From contig NC_018016.1 in assembly GCF_000265465.1 (NCBI RefSeq), forward strand, positions 563,501 through 627,500: 64,000 nucleotides of DNA. Direction: 5' to 3'. The translations under genes and the position numbers were made by a program. The stretch comes from Ornithobacterium rhinotracheale DSM 15997. Its GTDB lineage: Bacteria; Bacteroidota; Bacteroidia; Flavobacteriales; Weeksellaceae. The notes beneath the pieces are model-generated. The model had not been told where the DNA came from. It worked only from the letters and a program-made list of their open reading frames with translations, and did not search any database. This document shows, in pieces, positions 25,707-34,795 of this stretch (its first letter is position 1; each line of letters starts with the position of its first letter).

Positions 25707-26882
25707 ATGAACAGATTAAAACATGCCTTTTCAGCATTAAGCTTGCTTCTATTTTTGGGCGGACAAACTTTTGTTTCTGCCAAATTGAAGTTTCCTTTCA
25801 AGGTAAAAATTAATTACACTGCCCCAATCGAAAAATTGGAATTTCACGATACGATTGCGGGCGTTTACTCTCAACTTCACAACGAAATCAAAAATATAAA
25901 TATCGGTGCCACTAATCCAGCTTTTAATGGAACGGTGCTCGTTGCGCACAAAGGAAAATTAATTTTTGAGGAGTCTTATGGCGTTTCGAACCGAGCCATC
26001 GGGCTGAAAAATACGCCTAAAACCCCCACCCAAATCGCATCTATCACCAAAACATTTACAGGAACTTCTGTTTTGTGGCTGGAGCAAAGAGGTTTTTTAG
26101 ACATCAAAGACCCTGTGCAAAAATACATTTGGGAATTTCCTTATGCAGACATCACCATTGAGCATTTGCTTTCGCACCGCTCTGGCTTGCCAGAATATTT
26201 GAAATTCTCGCCCCGCTACTGGAACTCTAGCGAACCGATGTACAACGAGTCTTTGCTATCTATGTTTAGCACCCGAAAGTTTGGACTAAAATTCGCACCA
26301 GGCACAAGTTTCGACTACTGCAATTCAAACTTTGCCATGCTGGCTCTTTTGATTGAACGCATTACCAAAATGCCTTACAAAGAATTTGTGAATCAATATA
26401 TTTTTGAACCCTTGAATATGCAAAATTCCTTTGTGTACGACCCAATGGACACTTATAATTTCTCTTTTGCAAAAAGCTACAAAGCTAATTTTTCTGATTT
26501 CAACAATACATTCCAAGATGGCGTGTATGGCGACAAAGGAATTTTCACTACGGTAGAAGATTTATATCGCTGGGATCGTGCTTTGTACAAAAACGATTTC
26601 ATCAACGAAAAGTTTAAGCAAGATGCCTTCACTCCCACCAGAGACTGGTCTGTGGCGAAAAACTATGGTTTGGGCTGGAGAATTAAATGCTACCCAAATG
26701 GCGAAAAATATGTGTACCACACAGGCTGGTGGCATGGATACCAAGGAATTTTTGCACGCTACATCAAAGATGATTTCACCATTATTATCCTTTCAAACCG
26801 ATATATTTCGGGAATTTCTAAAAATTCTGAAGAGATTTACAAAGTGGCTCAACAATATTTAGGGCTCACAGAATTAAGCTAA
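25707..26882 (+). CDS. Beta-lactamase-family serine hydrolase
   Basis: A 391-residue penicillin-binding/class C-like serine hydrolase, probably periplasmic (N-terminal signal-like LSLLLFLGGQTFVSA). The catalytic SxxK is SITK (Ser112, Lys115 from this start), the YxN-type motif is YCNSN, and the KTG-like motif is HTGWWHGYQG. I chose the ATG at 25707 over the in-frame TTG at 25695. Such proteins act as D-Ala esterases or peptidases, and some cleave esters; beta-lactamase activity should not be assumed. Confidence 0.9.
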   Translation: MNRLKHAFSALSLLLFLGGQTFVSAKLKFPFKVKINYTAPIEKLEFHDTIAGVYSQLHNEIKNINIGATNPAFNGTVLVAHKGKLIFEESYGVSNRAIGLKNTPKTPTQIASITKTFTGTSVLWLEQRGFLDIKDPVQKYIWEFPYADITIEHLLSHRSGLPEYLKFSPRYWNSSEPMYNESLLSMFSTRKFGLKFAPGTSFDYCNSNFAMLALLIERITKMPYKEFVNQYIFEPLNMQNSFVYDPMDTYNFSFAKSYKANFSDFNNTFQDGVYGDKGIFTTVEDLYRWDRALYKNDFINEKFKQDAFTPTRDWSVAKNYGLGWRIKCYPNGEKYVYHTGWWHGYQGIFARYIKDDFTIIILSNRYISGISKNSEEIYKVAQQYLGLTELS

Positions 26883-26932
26883 AACTTTGCGAGATTACTA
26901 AATAAATAGTATTTTCGTGGCATACCTGAAAA

Positions 26933-26970
26933 ACTACCATATCCATTTTTGGGTATGGTAGTCTTATTTT
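26933..26970 (+). terminator. Probable terminator between the serine hydrolase and DtxR-type genes
   Basis: 12-bp stem with one mismatch (26933-26944 with 26951-26962), loop ATTTTT, followed by a T-rich tail. The palindrome lies only 10 bp before the regulator's start, so an operator role is an alternative. Confidence 0.6.
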
Positions 26971-26979
26971 TAATGTTAT

Positions 26980-27633
26980 ATGAATTCGCGTACCGAGGAA
27001 AATTATTTAAAAACTTTACTTTATCTTTCAAACAAAGATTCGGCGATATCTACCAACGATATCAGCAAGCTTTTGCAAATCAAAATGCCTACCGTAACGG
27101 GCATGATGAAAAAGTTTGCCGAAAAAGGCTGGGTAAATTACCAAAGTTATAAGCCGATTTACCTCACCGAAGAAGGAAGAAAACAAGCCGCACTTGTGGT
27201 GCGCAAACACCGATTGACCGAGATGTTCCTAGTTAAAGTCATGGGATTTGCATGGGACGAGGTACACGAAATTGCAGAACAAGTAGAGCACATTAAATCC
27301 AAAGCTTTTTTTGACAAAATGGATGAAATTCTAGAACATCCAAGCATCGACCCACATGGGGCACCGATTCCTAACAAAAATGGGGAAATTCCCAAAATTG
27401 ATGCTAAAGCTCTAGCTACTTGCAACGAAGGCGAATCGGTGCAAGTGCAATCGGTGTGGGATTCATCGGAAGAATTTTTGAGATATTTGGACGAAATCGG
27501 GGTTCATTTAGGTAAAAAACTTCAAATAGAAAAGAAACATAATTTCGACCAAAGCATGGTGGTTTTAATTGATAAAAAACCGCATAGCTTTAGCAAAGCC
27601 GTTACCGAAATGATTTTTGTTACCGAGAAATAA
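26980..27633 (+). CDS. DtxR/MntR-family metal-dependent transcriptional regulator
   Basis: 217 residues. A winged helix (MNSRTEENYLKTLLYLSNKD, then SKLLQIKMPTVTGMMKKFAE as recognition helix) is followed by the metal-binding dimerisation domain, in which RKHRLTEMFL and EVHEIAEQVEHI carry His and Glu residues at the usual ligand positions. A C-terminal FeoA/SH3-like domain begins at about residue 148 (GESVQVQSVWD). It would repress iron or manganese uptake genes when metal is bound. Which metal and which targets are unknown; the TonB-dependent receptor at 11231 is a possible target, by inference only. Confidence 0.92.
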   Translation: MNSRTEENYLKTLLYLSNKDSAISTNDISKLLQIKMPTVTGMMKKFAEKGWVNYQSYKPIYLTEEGRKQAALVVRKHRLTEMFLVKVMGFAWDEVHEIAEQVEHIKSKAFFDKMDEILEHPSIDPHGAPIPNKNGEIPKIDAKALATCNEGESVQVQSVWDSSEEFLRYLDEIGVHLGKKLQIEKKHNFDQSMVVLIDKKPHSFSKAVTEMIFVTEK

Positions 27634-27634
27634 A

Positions 27635-27666
27635 AAAAGAGAAACTTTTAAAAAAGTTTCTCTTTT
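27635..27666. terminator. Bidirectional terminator, DtxR-type gene / lipoprotein gene
   Basis: Perfect 15-bp stem (27635-27649 with 27652-27666) whose arms begin AAAA and end TTTT, between convergent genes. Works as an intrinsic terminator on both strands. Confidence 0.88.
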
Positions 27667-27688
27667 AGTTTTTAGTTAATTTCTAAAA

Positions 27689-28183
27689 TTAAGCCGCTGG
27701 CTTTTCACCACCTTCTTTTTCTTTCTTTTCTGGATTAGAAACCGTTACTTTCACTTCAATAAACTTAGGCTTGGCATCTGCCCCTTCGCCTTTCACTCCA
27801 GAATAAAATTTAAACTGATAAACTCCTGGAACTTTTGGAATCACTTTAAACTCTTTGGTCGCACTCGCTCCTTCTGCATTAGAGCATTTCGGATCTTCAG
27901 ACTCCACAATAGGTGCAACTTCCATAATCCCTGCATATTCACTCTCTTTTGCTGGATCTTGAAGCACGATTGGTGCATTGAATTTTAAGAAATGAGCACA
28001 GTTTGAATTTAATTGAAATGTTACATTAAACACTATTTCTTGCCCCACTTCGCCAGTTTTAGGTGCCTTTACATTGGTAACAAAAGCAAGCCCTTGGTAT
28101 TTTTGCGGTTCGTCATCGTTGTTTAAACATGATGTCAGCCCTAAACTTAAGACTGAAAGCATCGCTAATAATAATTTTTTCAT
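27689..28183 (-). CDS. Lipoprotein of unknown function
   Basis: A 164-residue lipoprotein. The signal ends LSLGLTSC (Cys about residue 19), followed by LNNDDEP, an acidic stretch like those that retain or export Bacteroidota lipoproteins. The body looks like a single Ig-like beta domain (VFNVTFQLNSNCAHFLKFN, PKVPGVYQFKFYSGV) and ends in a Lys/Glu-rich tail. It lies 12 bp downstream of a second lipoprotein gene of similar plan, so the two are likely co-expressed. I do not recognise a family. Confidence 0.75.
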   Translation of the reverse strand: MKKLLLAMLSVLSLGLTSCLNNDDEPQKYQGLAFVTNVKAPKTGEVGQEIVFNVTFQLNSNCAHFLKFNAPIVLQDPAKESEYAGIMEVAPIVESEDPKCSNAEGASATKEFKVIPKVPGVYQFKFYSGVKGEGADAKPKFIEVKVTVSNPEKKEKEGGEKPAA

Positions 28184-28195
28184 AATCTTTATTTT

Positions 28196-28606
28196 TTATT
28201 CAGTTAGTTCAATTTCTTTAGTTAAATATTGTATTTCCCCTGCTTTATTTACGCCTTTGGGAATTTTAATAAGATAATTCCCAACACGATTTTGGCTCCA
28301 GCCTATATTTTGTGTTATGGTTGAGGTATTTCCATCACACTTTTTGCCGTTATTCTTTACCACGGGCAAGATATAAAACACCCCGTCTTTCATTTCCGTA
28401 TTTGTGTGGTAATACTCTTCGCACCCTGGGTGATACGAAACTTTAAAACTTATATTGATATTTCGATTAATCTTCCCAATGGGCGAAACGCTAAGCTCTG
28501 TTGCATAAGCATTTCTGAAGCTTTCAACCACCTTGCTATCATCGTCGTTGCTTAAGCATGCGGTGAAAGCAAAAATCGCCATTAATACTAAAATAACTTT
28601 TCTCAT
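28196..28606 (-). CDS. Small lipoprotein of unknown function
   Basis: A 136-residue lipoprotein. The signal MRKVILVLMAIFAFTAC has a lipobox, then SNDDDSK. The body has ISFKVSYHPGCEEYYHTN and VGNYLIKIPKGVNK, a beta pattern like that of the next gene's Ig-like domain. It is probably the first gene of a two-lipoprotein operon (12-bp gap). No function can be given. Confidence 0.72.
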   Translation of the reverse strand: MRKVILVLMAIFAFTACLSNDDDSKVVESFRNAYATELSVSPIGKINRNINISFKVSYHPGCEEYYHTNTEMKDGVFYILPVVKNNGKKCDGNTSTITQNIGWSQNRVGNYLIKIPKGVNKAGEIQYLTKEIELTE

Positions 28607-28664
28607 ACTTCTGAATTTAAATTAATTACGCCTATACAATATTAATGATTTTAATTCATAAAAT

Positions 28665-29279
28665 TTATTTTTTTAGATATTTTGACACAAAAATTATCAT
28701 TTCGCCTTTTTTAAAACTAATTTCCACCTCATCATCTTGAGCATGATTTCGTGTTCCTACTCTGCCCAAAATATCCAAATCCATTCCGCCTAGCGGGTAA
28801 AACAAGCCTTTGGATTCCACCGACTCGGCATGCGGAAAGGGATATAATGAGATCATTCTATTTTTCACAGCATTCAACTTTAAAACTTTAGGCGAAAAAA
28901 AGAATACGGAATAATCATCATGAAAACTGATTCGCATTTTATCTTTGAAATGGCTCGCTGTGGTCAAATTTCCCAAAAAATGGTCGTGCTCCAGCCCCGT
29001 AGCTCCAAAGACATCGATGCTTGTAAAGCCTCTAATTTCCAATTCTTGCAGACATTTATCAAAATCGGTAAAATCTTGATCGGGGCGGTGCAAAACCTCA
29101 ACTTCTGGAAGTTCGACATTTGAAATAGAATCAAAATCCCCGACCACAACATCTGGCTTTAGTCCGATTTTTAGGGCTTTTTCATAGGCTCCGTCGGTGC
29201 AATATATGGCATCGTATTTCCCTACATTGATTGGTTCTTTAGGCGGCGCTCCATTGATGAGCAAAAGGGCTTTCTTCAT
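28665..29279 (-). CDS. thiN: Thiamine pyrophosphokinase
   Basis: A 204-residue enzyme that makes thiamine diphosphate from thiamine and ATP. Family landmarks are DAIYCTDGAYEKAL, KPDVVVGDFDSIS, the DFTDFDKCL block that binds ATP-Mg, and FGATGLEHDHFLGN. The length is normal. It is a single gene with short flanks; no TPP riboswitch was recognised ahead of it. Confidence 0.93.
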   Translation of the reverse strand: MKKALLLINGAPPKEPINVGKYDAIYCTDGAYEKALKIGLKPDVVVGDFDSISNVELPEVEVLHRPDQDFTDFDKCLQELEIRGFTSIDVFGATGLEHDHFLGNLTTASHFKDKMRISFHDDYSVFFFSPKVLKLNAVKNRMISLYPFPHAESVESKGLFYPLGGMDLDILGRVGTRNHAQDDEVEISFKKGEMIIFVSKYLKK

Positions 29280-29367
29280 TTAATTAAATTTTTAATCAAA
29301 ATCATATTTCTCTGTAAATATAGCATTTAATCAAACAAATTATGCAAATCGCTTAAAATAAAAACTT

Positions 29368-29406
29368 AAAAATCCGTATTTCTTATTTCATGAAATACGG
29401 ATTTTT
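29368..29406 (-). terminator. Terminator after the GH84 gene
   Basis: Perfect 15-bp stem (29368-29382 with 29392-29406), 9-nt loop; arms begin A5 and end T5. Lies just past the stop of the GH84 gene and ahead of thiN. Confidence 0.88.
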
Positions 29407-29430
29407 GATGACTTTTTTGGTGAGCAAATA

Positions 29431-31599
29431 TTATTTTACCACGAGTTCAAATCGCTTAAAATACATTTCTTGTTCTTGGTTCGAGGTATTGATGAATCGT
29501 ATAAATTTAGCTTTTTTGTTCGGTCTAGAAATCCAAGTAGTGTCTTTAAAATTCCCGTTGATTGGAGTCCATTCAAGTCCGTTTTCTGAATATTGAACTT
29601 GACCCCAATCAAAGTTTTTAACACCAAAATTAAGCACAATTTGCTCCACTTTTAGTGGCTCGTGTAATTTCACACCGATGTAGCCTTGTGGCTTGATTTT
29701 CACCACTTCGAGCGATGGCGAATAATTCAGCGTTCGATTGTTTAATACCAATGGTTGATTTTTCAGCTGCTCAATATTGGTGTCTGGCTGGTGCGGATTG
29801 TAATTCACTTGCACGGCTAAATTAGCATTGTATTTTTGATTATACTTTTTAGCCAAACTCACCATTGCATTGTCCAACATTGGCTGAATGACCAAACTTC
29901 CTGTTTTCACGCCTGGCTGATATGGGTTTTGGTTTTCGGCATGATCAATGTAGAACATCGCAGTTTTATCGGTCTGTGCACTGTAATAATTTCTCAAAAA
30001 TGCCTGAGCATCATCAGCTTGCAAAGCTTGTTGCATGGCTAAAATGTTTAATCCCATTTGCCCCTGCAAACTGAATTGAGATAGCCATGGCTTGATTTCA
30101 TCTATCAAATACGGATTATCTTGACTTGCCATAAGCGTGCCTGCAGAAAGAATCATTTTATCAAAAAAGGCTTTTGCCTCTTGGTAAGTTTCTGTGCTTA
30201 AATTATTTTGATCAATTTCTTTAATGATTTTTTGAGCCAATTTTTTGTAATTCCAAGATTCATCTCGGCGGTAGCCGTGTCCGTTTCTTCCCAAATCTGC
30301 GTTGTTTTCTGCAAAGAATTTGTAGGCTTCAAAATCGGTCGGAAATACATTTTTTATCCCTCGCTCCCACGCTTTTATGGAATCATATTTTGGTACATTC
30401 CAAGCGTAATCTGCTACGCTATAAATCGCCACTTTTGATGCCTCGGCACGCTCCATAGGATTGGTTACCATGCCAGAAAGCATGCTTTCCACTCGGGTAT
30501 CTAGCCCATAAGCTGGACCGAGCAATAAGTGATCGCGTACATAATCTGAAACGGGAAAATTCCACCAGAAAAATGCTTTTCTTTCGATATTTTTGTTAAT
30601 CCACTCAAGCGAACTTTGTGTTACATCGCCAATCACACGATCGCCCGTCCACATAATATGGATATCTTTGTTCAGGTTTTTACCCAAAGTGGGTAAATAT
30701 CCACCTTTTATATTAGACCAACTTTTGTTGTACTCGGTAGGGCACATAATCAGCGGACGCACATCTTTTTTGGTTTTAATGAAATGATCATCTATATAAT
30801 TCAATAGCTCCGCTTGCTTGTCGGCTTTAGTTCCTTCGCCCGAAATATCATCGAAGAAAACAGCAAATGCTCGCACACCGAGTGCATACATGGCTTCAAA
30901 TTTCTTGATTAAATTATCCCTATCTTCCGCATTCCATCTGATGTCTTTCCCTGGGTGAATAGCCCAATAAAAATCCACTTCGTTTTGATGTGCCTGTTCT
31001 ACTAAATCTTTGATTTTCTGCGCTTCTTCGGGTGGATATGGCTTTCTCCAATTCGGCGAACTATGGTAGGCATCATCTTTGGGACCATATATATAGGTGT
31101 TCATTTTGTTTTCGCCATAAAAAGTAAGCTGTCGCATTCTGTCTTCAAAGCTCCAAGGGTTTCCGTAAAATCCTTCTACCACGCCACGAAACTCAACATT
31201 GGGATAATCTATAATTTCCCCCAATGGTAGTGTGGGATTTTGTGCCAATTGTCTAAAAGTCTGCAAACCGTAATAAACACCACGCCAGTCTCTTGCCTCG
31301 ATAGTGACTTTATTTTTATCAATTTTTAAATAATACGCCTCTGCTTTGTTAGGCAGATTTTTAATTTTTGATTTTTTATTCAGTTCAATTTTAAATCCAT
31401 TTTTATCATACGGAATGGGCTCACTTTCTATAAAATAAATTATACTCTGTGGAGCACTTTTCACCACTTTGTAAGAAAAACTTTGTGGCGTAGCAATTGT
31501 TTTTCCGCTGAAATCTTCTTTTTGTGGTGTGGGCTGAATCTGCTGCGCAATGCTTAAACTAAAAACTAAAATTAATAAATTAAAGAGCTTAAATTTCAT
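29431..31599 (-). CDS. GH84 beta-N-acetylglucosaminidase (NagJ/hyaluronidase-like)
   Basis: A 722-residue exported glycosidase. A signal peptide (to SIAQQ) is followed by a GH20b-like N-terminal domain, and a TIM barrel starts at EFRGVVEGFYGNPWSFEDRM. The substrate-assisted catalytic pair Asp250-Asp251 is in AVFFDDISG. Helical bundle and C-terminal beta domains follow (LKVEQIVLNFG, then SENGLEWTPI), like a discoidin/CBM32. GH84 enzymes remove GlcNAc from glycoproteins or cleave hyaluronan-like chains. It ends without a T9SS tail, so it is probably periplasmic. It overlaps the start of engB by 11 bp. Confidence 0.92.
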   Translation of the reverse strand: MKFKLFNLLILVFSLSIAQQIQPTPQKEDFSGKTIATPQSFSYKVVKSAPQSIIYFIESEPIPYDKNGFKIELNKKSKIKNLPNKAEAYYLKIDKNKVTIEARDWRGVYYGLQTFRQLAQNPTLPLGEIIDYPNVEFRGVVEGFYGNPWSFEDRMRQLTFYGENKMNTYIYGPKDDAYHSSPNWRKPYPPEEAQKIKDLVEQAHQNEVDFYWAIHPGKDIRWNAEDRDNLIKKFEAMYALGVRAFAVFFDDISGEGTKADKQAELLNYIDDHFIKTKKDVRPLIMCPTEYNKSWSNIKGGYLPTLGKNLNKDIHIMWTGDRVIGDVTQSSLEWINKNIERKAFFWWNFPVSDYVRDHLLLGPAYGLDTRVESMLSGMVTNPMERAEASKVAIYSVADYAWNVPKYDSIKAWERGIKNVFPTDFEAYKFFAENNADLGRNGHGYRRDESWNYKKLAQKIIKEIDQNNLSTETYQEAKAFFDKMILSAGTLMASQDNPYLIDEIKPWLSQFSLQGQMGLNILAMQQALQADDAQAFLRNYYSAQTDKTAMFYIDHAENQNPYQPGVKTGSLVIQPMLDNAMVSLAKKYNQKYNANLAVQVNYNPHQPDTNIEQLKNQPLVLNNRTLNYSPSLEVVKIKPQGYIGVKLHEPLKVEQIVLNFGVKNFDWGQVQYSENGLEWTPINGNFKDTTWISRPNKKAKFIRFINTSNQEQEMYFKRFELVVK

Positions 31600-32242
31600 T
31601 TTCTGATGGTTTTTCGTTGTTTACAATTTGGGCAAAATCTATTTTATTTAATTGCTGATTAAACAAATCTATATTATTCAACAATTCTTCTTTTCCCACT
31701 TTTGAGGTAGCAGATGTTTTATAAAAAGGTGGCAAAGTCTGCCAAGTATTCAGCATTTTTTTTTGGTATTTCATTAAATTTTTAGCCAATGCTGAACTGC
31801 TTAATTTATCGATTTTAGTAAGCACAATGCTGAACGGAATTCCTTTTTTGCTTAAAAATTCCATGAATTCCAAATCGATTTTCATCGGGTCGTGTCTTGC
31901 GTCTACCAGCACATATAAATTGATGAGATTTTTTCGGTTTAGAATATATCCCGTGATCAATTCGCTGAATTTTTTACGCGTTTTTTTGGACACTTGCGCA
32001 TAGCCATATCCTGGCAAATCCACCAAATACCATTCTCCATTGATTAAAAAATGATTAACTAACTGTGTTTTCCCTGGCGTGCCCGAAGTTTTTGCCAATT
32101 TCTTATTGTCTGCCAGCATGTTGATGAGCGAGGATTTCCCCACATTGGAACGACCGATAAAGGCATATTCTGGTCTGTCGGGTGCAGGGCATTTTCGCCA
32201 GTCCGAATTACTTTCTACAAATTTAGCCGATGTGATTTTCAT
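31589..32242 (-). CDS. engB: Ribosome biogenesis GTPase EngB/YsxC
   Basis: A 217-residue GTPase used in 50S assembly. The motifs are G1 GRSNVGKSSLIN, G2 GTPGKTQ, G3 DLPGYG and G4 LTKIDKL. The length is normal for the family, with a C-terminal extension. Its 3' end overlaps the GH84 start by 11 bp, though the products are unrelated. Confidence 0.95.
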   Translation of the reverse strand: MKITSAKFVESNSDWRKCPAPDRPEYAFIGRSNVGKSSLINMLADNKKLAKTSGTPGKTQLVNHFLINGEWYLVDLPGYGYAQVSKKTRKKFSELITGYILNRKNLINLYVLVDARHDPMKIDLEFMEFLSKKGIPFSIVLTKIDKLSSSALAKNLMKYQKKMLNTWQTLPPFYKTSATSKVGKEELLNNIDLFNQQLNKIDFAQIVNNEKPSENEI

Positions 32243-32270
32243 TTTTTAATGGATTTAATTTTGTTATATA

Positions 32271-32322
32271 AAAAATCCCCTAAGGCTACTTTCTAAAAAA
32301 AAGGAGTGCTTAAGGAATTTTT
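32271..32322 (-). terminator. Possible terminator after the alpha/beta hydrolase gene
   Basis: 14-bp arms with two mismatches (32271-32284 with 32309-32322) around a 24-nt loop; A-run and T-run on the outer edges. Past the stop at 32344. Confidence 0.45.
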
Positions 32323-32343
32323 ATTTATTATTTTAATTATTGA

Positions 32344-33111
32344 TTAATCTTTTACCGTTTCGCTAAGCCATTTATACAAAATCTCGTTGAATTCCTCTGG
32401 GCGTTCCATCATCGGAGCATGCCCACATTTATCAATCCAAAAAAGCTTTGCATTCGGCAATCCTTCCTCGAATTGCACAGCCACATCTGGCGGTGTTACA
32501 TTATCCTGTTTTCCCCAAATAAGGCAAACGGGCATTTGTATCTTGTGCAAAACATCTTTCATATTATGTTTAATCGCACTACGCGCGATGTAAAGAGTCT
32601 TGATTACTTTAGAATTATCATTCACCACTTTGTACACACTATCTACCACTTCTTTGGTCGCAATGCTTGGATCATAAAAAACCTCTTCTGCTTTCTTCTG
32701 AACATATTCATAACTTCCTCTTTTAGGGAAAGTTTCGCCAAAAGATTTCTCATACAGTCCGCTACTTCCCGTAAGCACAAGGGAGTGAACTAGCTCTGGA
32801 TGCTCCAGCGAAACCACAAGCCCCACATGCCCTCCGAGCGAATTTCCAATAAGTGTAACGGGTTTTTGAATTACATCTTGCACAAAGCGTGTTACATATT
32901 TAGCGATGCTAGATACATTGGTACTAAGAACAGGAAGCGAGTAAATAGGCAATTCTGGCATATAAACCTTGTAGCCTTTTTCTACAAAAAACTTAGTAAG
33001 TGCCTCAAAATTAGAAAGCCCCCCCATCAATCCATGCAACAACACAAGCGGGTGCCCTTCTCCTTCCTCTATGTAATTATATTTCTTTTTCTTTTTAATA
33101 TTGAATAGCAT
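32344..33111 (-). CDS. Alpha/beta-fold hydrolase
   Basis: A 255-residue esterase/lipase-like enzyme. The oxyanion region is LLHGLMGGLSNFE, the nucleophile elbow GNSLGGHVGL, the acid is Asp in WGKQDNVTPPD, and the His is in CGHAPMMERPEEF. No signal peptide, so cytoplasmic. The substrate cannot be assigned; the fold fits 2-hydroxymuconate-semialdehyde hydrolase-like or general carboxylesterases. It is divergent from mraZ across a 327-bp gap. Confidence 0.88.
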   Translation of the reverse strand: MLFNIKKKKKYNYIEEGEGHPLVLLHGLMGGLSNFEALTKFFVEKGYKVYMPELPIYSLPVLSTNVSSIAKYVTRFVQDVIQKPVTLIGNSLGGHVGLVVSLEHPELVHSLVLTGSSGLYEKSFGETFPKRGSYEYVQKKAEEVFYDPSIATKEVVDSVYKVVNDNSKVIKTLYIARSAIKHNMKDVLHKIQMPVCLIWGKQDNVTPPDVAVQFEEGLPNAKLFWIDKCGHAPMMERPEEFNEILYKWLSETVKD

Positions 33112-33363
33112 AAGCTTTAAAATTCATCTATCGTAACAAATATAAGGCTTTATATGCAATTAATCGCACATAATCTAAATTATGTCGCTATTTTTTTTCT
33201 TTTTAACCAAAATTTTAAGGACATATCATCAAACAAAAAGAGCTTTCTTCAAGTATATTCGAGGATTACTTTTTAGGTACAATTATTTTTAATTTAAATT
33301 TCACTAAATATTAACAATCAAAAATATAGCTCCCAAAACAAGCCAAAACAAAAGTTTTCAACA

Positions 33364-33403
33364 AAAGTGGGATTTTGTGGTAAAAAGTGGTAGACTTTGG
33401 AAG
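33364..33403 (+). promoter_or_regulatory. MraZ box: four 10-bp direct repeats ahead of the dcw cluster
   Basis: Units AAAGTGGGAT, TTTGTGGTAA, AAAGTGGTAG and ACTTTGGAAG follow at an exact 10-bp period, each with (G/T)TGG in the same place. This matches the known operator design of MraZ (short GTGG-type repeats, one per helical turn). It lies just upstream of the -7 motif and start of mraZ, which fits autorepression. Confidence 0.75.
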
Positions 33404-33411
33404 AAAGTTCT

Positions 33412-33419
33412 TATTTTTG
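33412..33419 (+). promoter_or_regulatory. Candidate -7 element of the dcw promoter
   Basis: TATTTTTG fits TAnnTTTG and lies 19 bp before the mraZ ATG, immediately behind the MraZ box. No clear -33 element was found; the repeats occupy that position. The 33112-33363 stretch upstream holds nothing else I recognise. Confidence 0.45.
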
Positions 33420-33438
33420 GAAAAAATTTATTTAGGTA

Positions 33439-33903
33439 ATGACAAGTCTAATCGGTTCATATGAATGTAAGGTAGATGCCAAGGGGCGTCTAGCCCTTCC
33501 TATGGACCTGCGCAAACAGCTAGAAGATGTCCTAGAAAAGGGATTTATCTTAAAGCGTTCTGTGTTCAAACCTTGTCTTGAGCTTCACCCCATAGATGAA
33601 TGGAACCGCGTGATGGAAAAAATGGGTAAACTTAATCCTTTTGTGAAAAAAAACAGTGATTTCATTCGCCGATTCACCGCTGGAGCCAAACCCGTGGAGC
33701 TCGACAGCAATGGCAGATTGCAGATTGCCAAAGACTTAGTGAATTACGCAAAGATTGAAAAGAATGTAGTACTCTCCTCTTACATCTACATTATCGAGAT
33801 TTGGAACAAAGATTTGTATGAAGCTGAAATCAACAATGAGGAAGTAGATTTTGGCGCATTAGCAGAAGAAGTAATGGGCAGCCTAGGAGATGAATTACCA
33901 TAA
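33439..33903 (+). CDS. mraZ: MraZ transcriptional regulator
   Basis: A 154-residue protein with two SpoVT/AbrB-like halves: SLIGSYECKVDAKGRLALP (near residue 3) and AKPVELDSNGRLQIAKDLV (near residue 80). MraZ forms rings that bind repeats in its own promoter and represses the dcw cluster. The four repeats at 33364-33403 are the likely site. Its end overlaps rsmH by 14 bp. Confidence 0.95.
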   Translation: MTSLIGSYECKVDAKGRLALPMDLRKQLEDVLEKGFILKRSVFKPCLELHPIDEWNRVMEKMGKLNPFVKKNSDFIRRFTAGAKPVELDSNGRLQIAKDLVNYAKIEKNVVLSSYIYIIEIWNKDLYEAEINNEEVDFGALAEEVMGSLGDELP

Positions 33904-34795
33904 ACCTGTACTTTTTGATGAGTGCATAGACGCACTAGTTCAAACGCCTGGAGGTGTGTATGTAGACTGCACCTTTGGGGGCGGAGGACACTCGCGCGGA
34001 ATTTTGAAAAAATTAAACGAAAACGGAAAGCTTTTCGCCTTCGACCAAGATTTAGATGCGGCTAAAAACCAAATACAAGATTCTCGTTTTCAATTGATTT
34101 TATCTAATTTTAGATTTATTAAAAATCAATTAAAGTTTTACGGAATCACACAAGTAGATGGCGTTTTGGCAGATTTAGGCGTTTCATCGCACCAGTTTGA
34201 CACCGCAACGCGTGGTTTCTCTACCCGATTCGAAGGTAGACTGGATATGCGCATGAACCAAAACCAATCTAAATCGGCTTGGGAAGTAGTAAACCAATAT
34301 CCAGAAAAGGATTTAGGCATTATTTTAAAGAATTATGGCGAAATCAAGCAAGGATTCAAATGGGCAAATATTATCGCCACCGCGAGAAAAAACGCACCTA
34401 TCAATACCACGCAAGAGTTAAAAGAAGTGCTTTCAGCCGTAATCCCAAAACACAAGGAAAATAAGCTTTTAGCTCAATTATTCCAAGCTTTAAGAATTGA
34501 GGTGAACGACGAACTGAAGGCACTAGAGGATATGCTTATGCAAATGGCAGACATCATTAAGCCAGATGGCAGATTAGTCGTGATTTCTTATCACTCTCTT
34601 GAGGATAGATTGGTAAAAAATTACATCAAAAAAGGAATGTTCCAAGGAGAACCAGAGAGGGATCTCTACGGAAACTGGTACGCTCCATTCAGACCACTGC
34701 AATCTAAAGTGATCTTGGCTAGCGAAGAAGAAGTTGAAGAAAACCCACGCGCAAGAAGTGCTAAATTAAGAATAGGAATCAGAAATCATGGCTAA
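33890..34795 (+). CDS. rsmH: 16S rRNA (cytosine-1402-N4)-methyltransferase RsmH
   Basis: A 301-residue SAM methyltransferase. The SAM loop is YVDCTFGGGGHSRGIL, with GVLADLGVSSHQFD and VISYHSLEDRLVKNYI as family signatures. It methylates C1402 of 16S rRNA. It overlaps mraZ and, at its end, the ftsL-like gene (8 bp), in the usual dcw order. Confidence 0.96.
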   Translation: MNYHKPVLFDECIDALVQTPGGVYVDCTFGGGGHSRGILKKLNENGKLFAFDQDLDAAKNQIQDSRFQLILSNFRFIKNQLKFYGITQVDGVLADLGVSSHQFDTATRGFSTRFEGRLDMRMNQNQSKSAWEVVNQYPEKDLGIILKNYGEIKQGFKWANIIATARKNAPINTTQELKEVLSAVIPKHKENKLLAQLFQALRIEVNDELKALEDMLMQMADIIKPDGRLVVISYHSLEDRLVKNYIKKGMFQGEPERDLYGNWYAPFRPLQSKVILASEEEVEENPRARSAKLRIGIRNHG

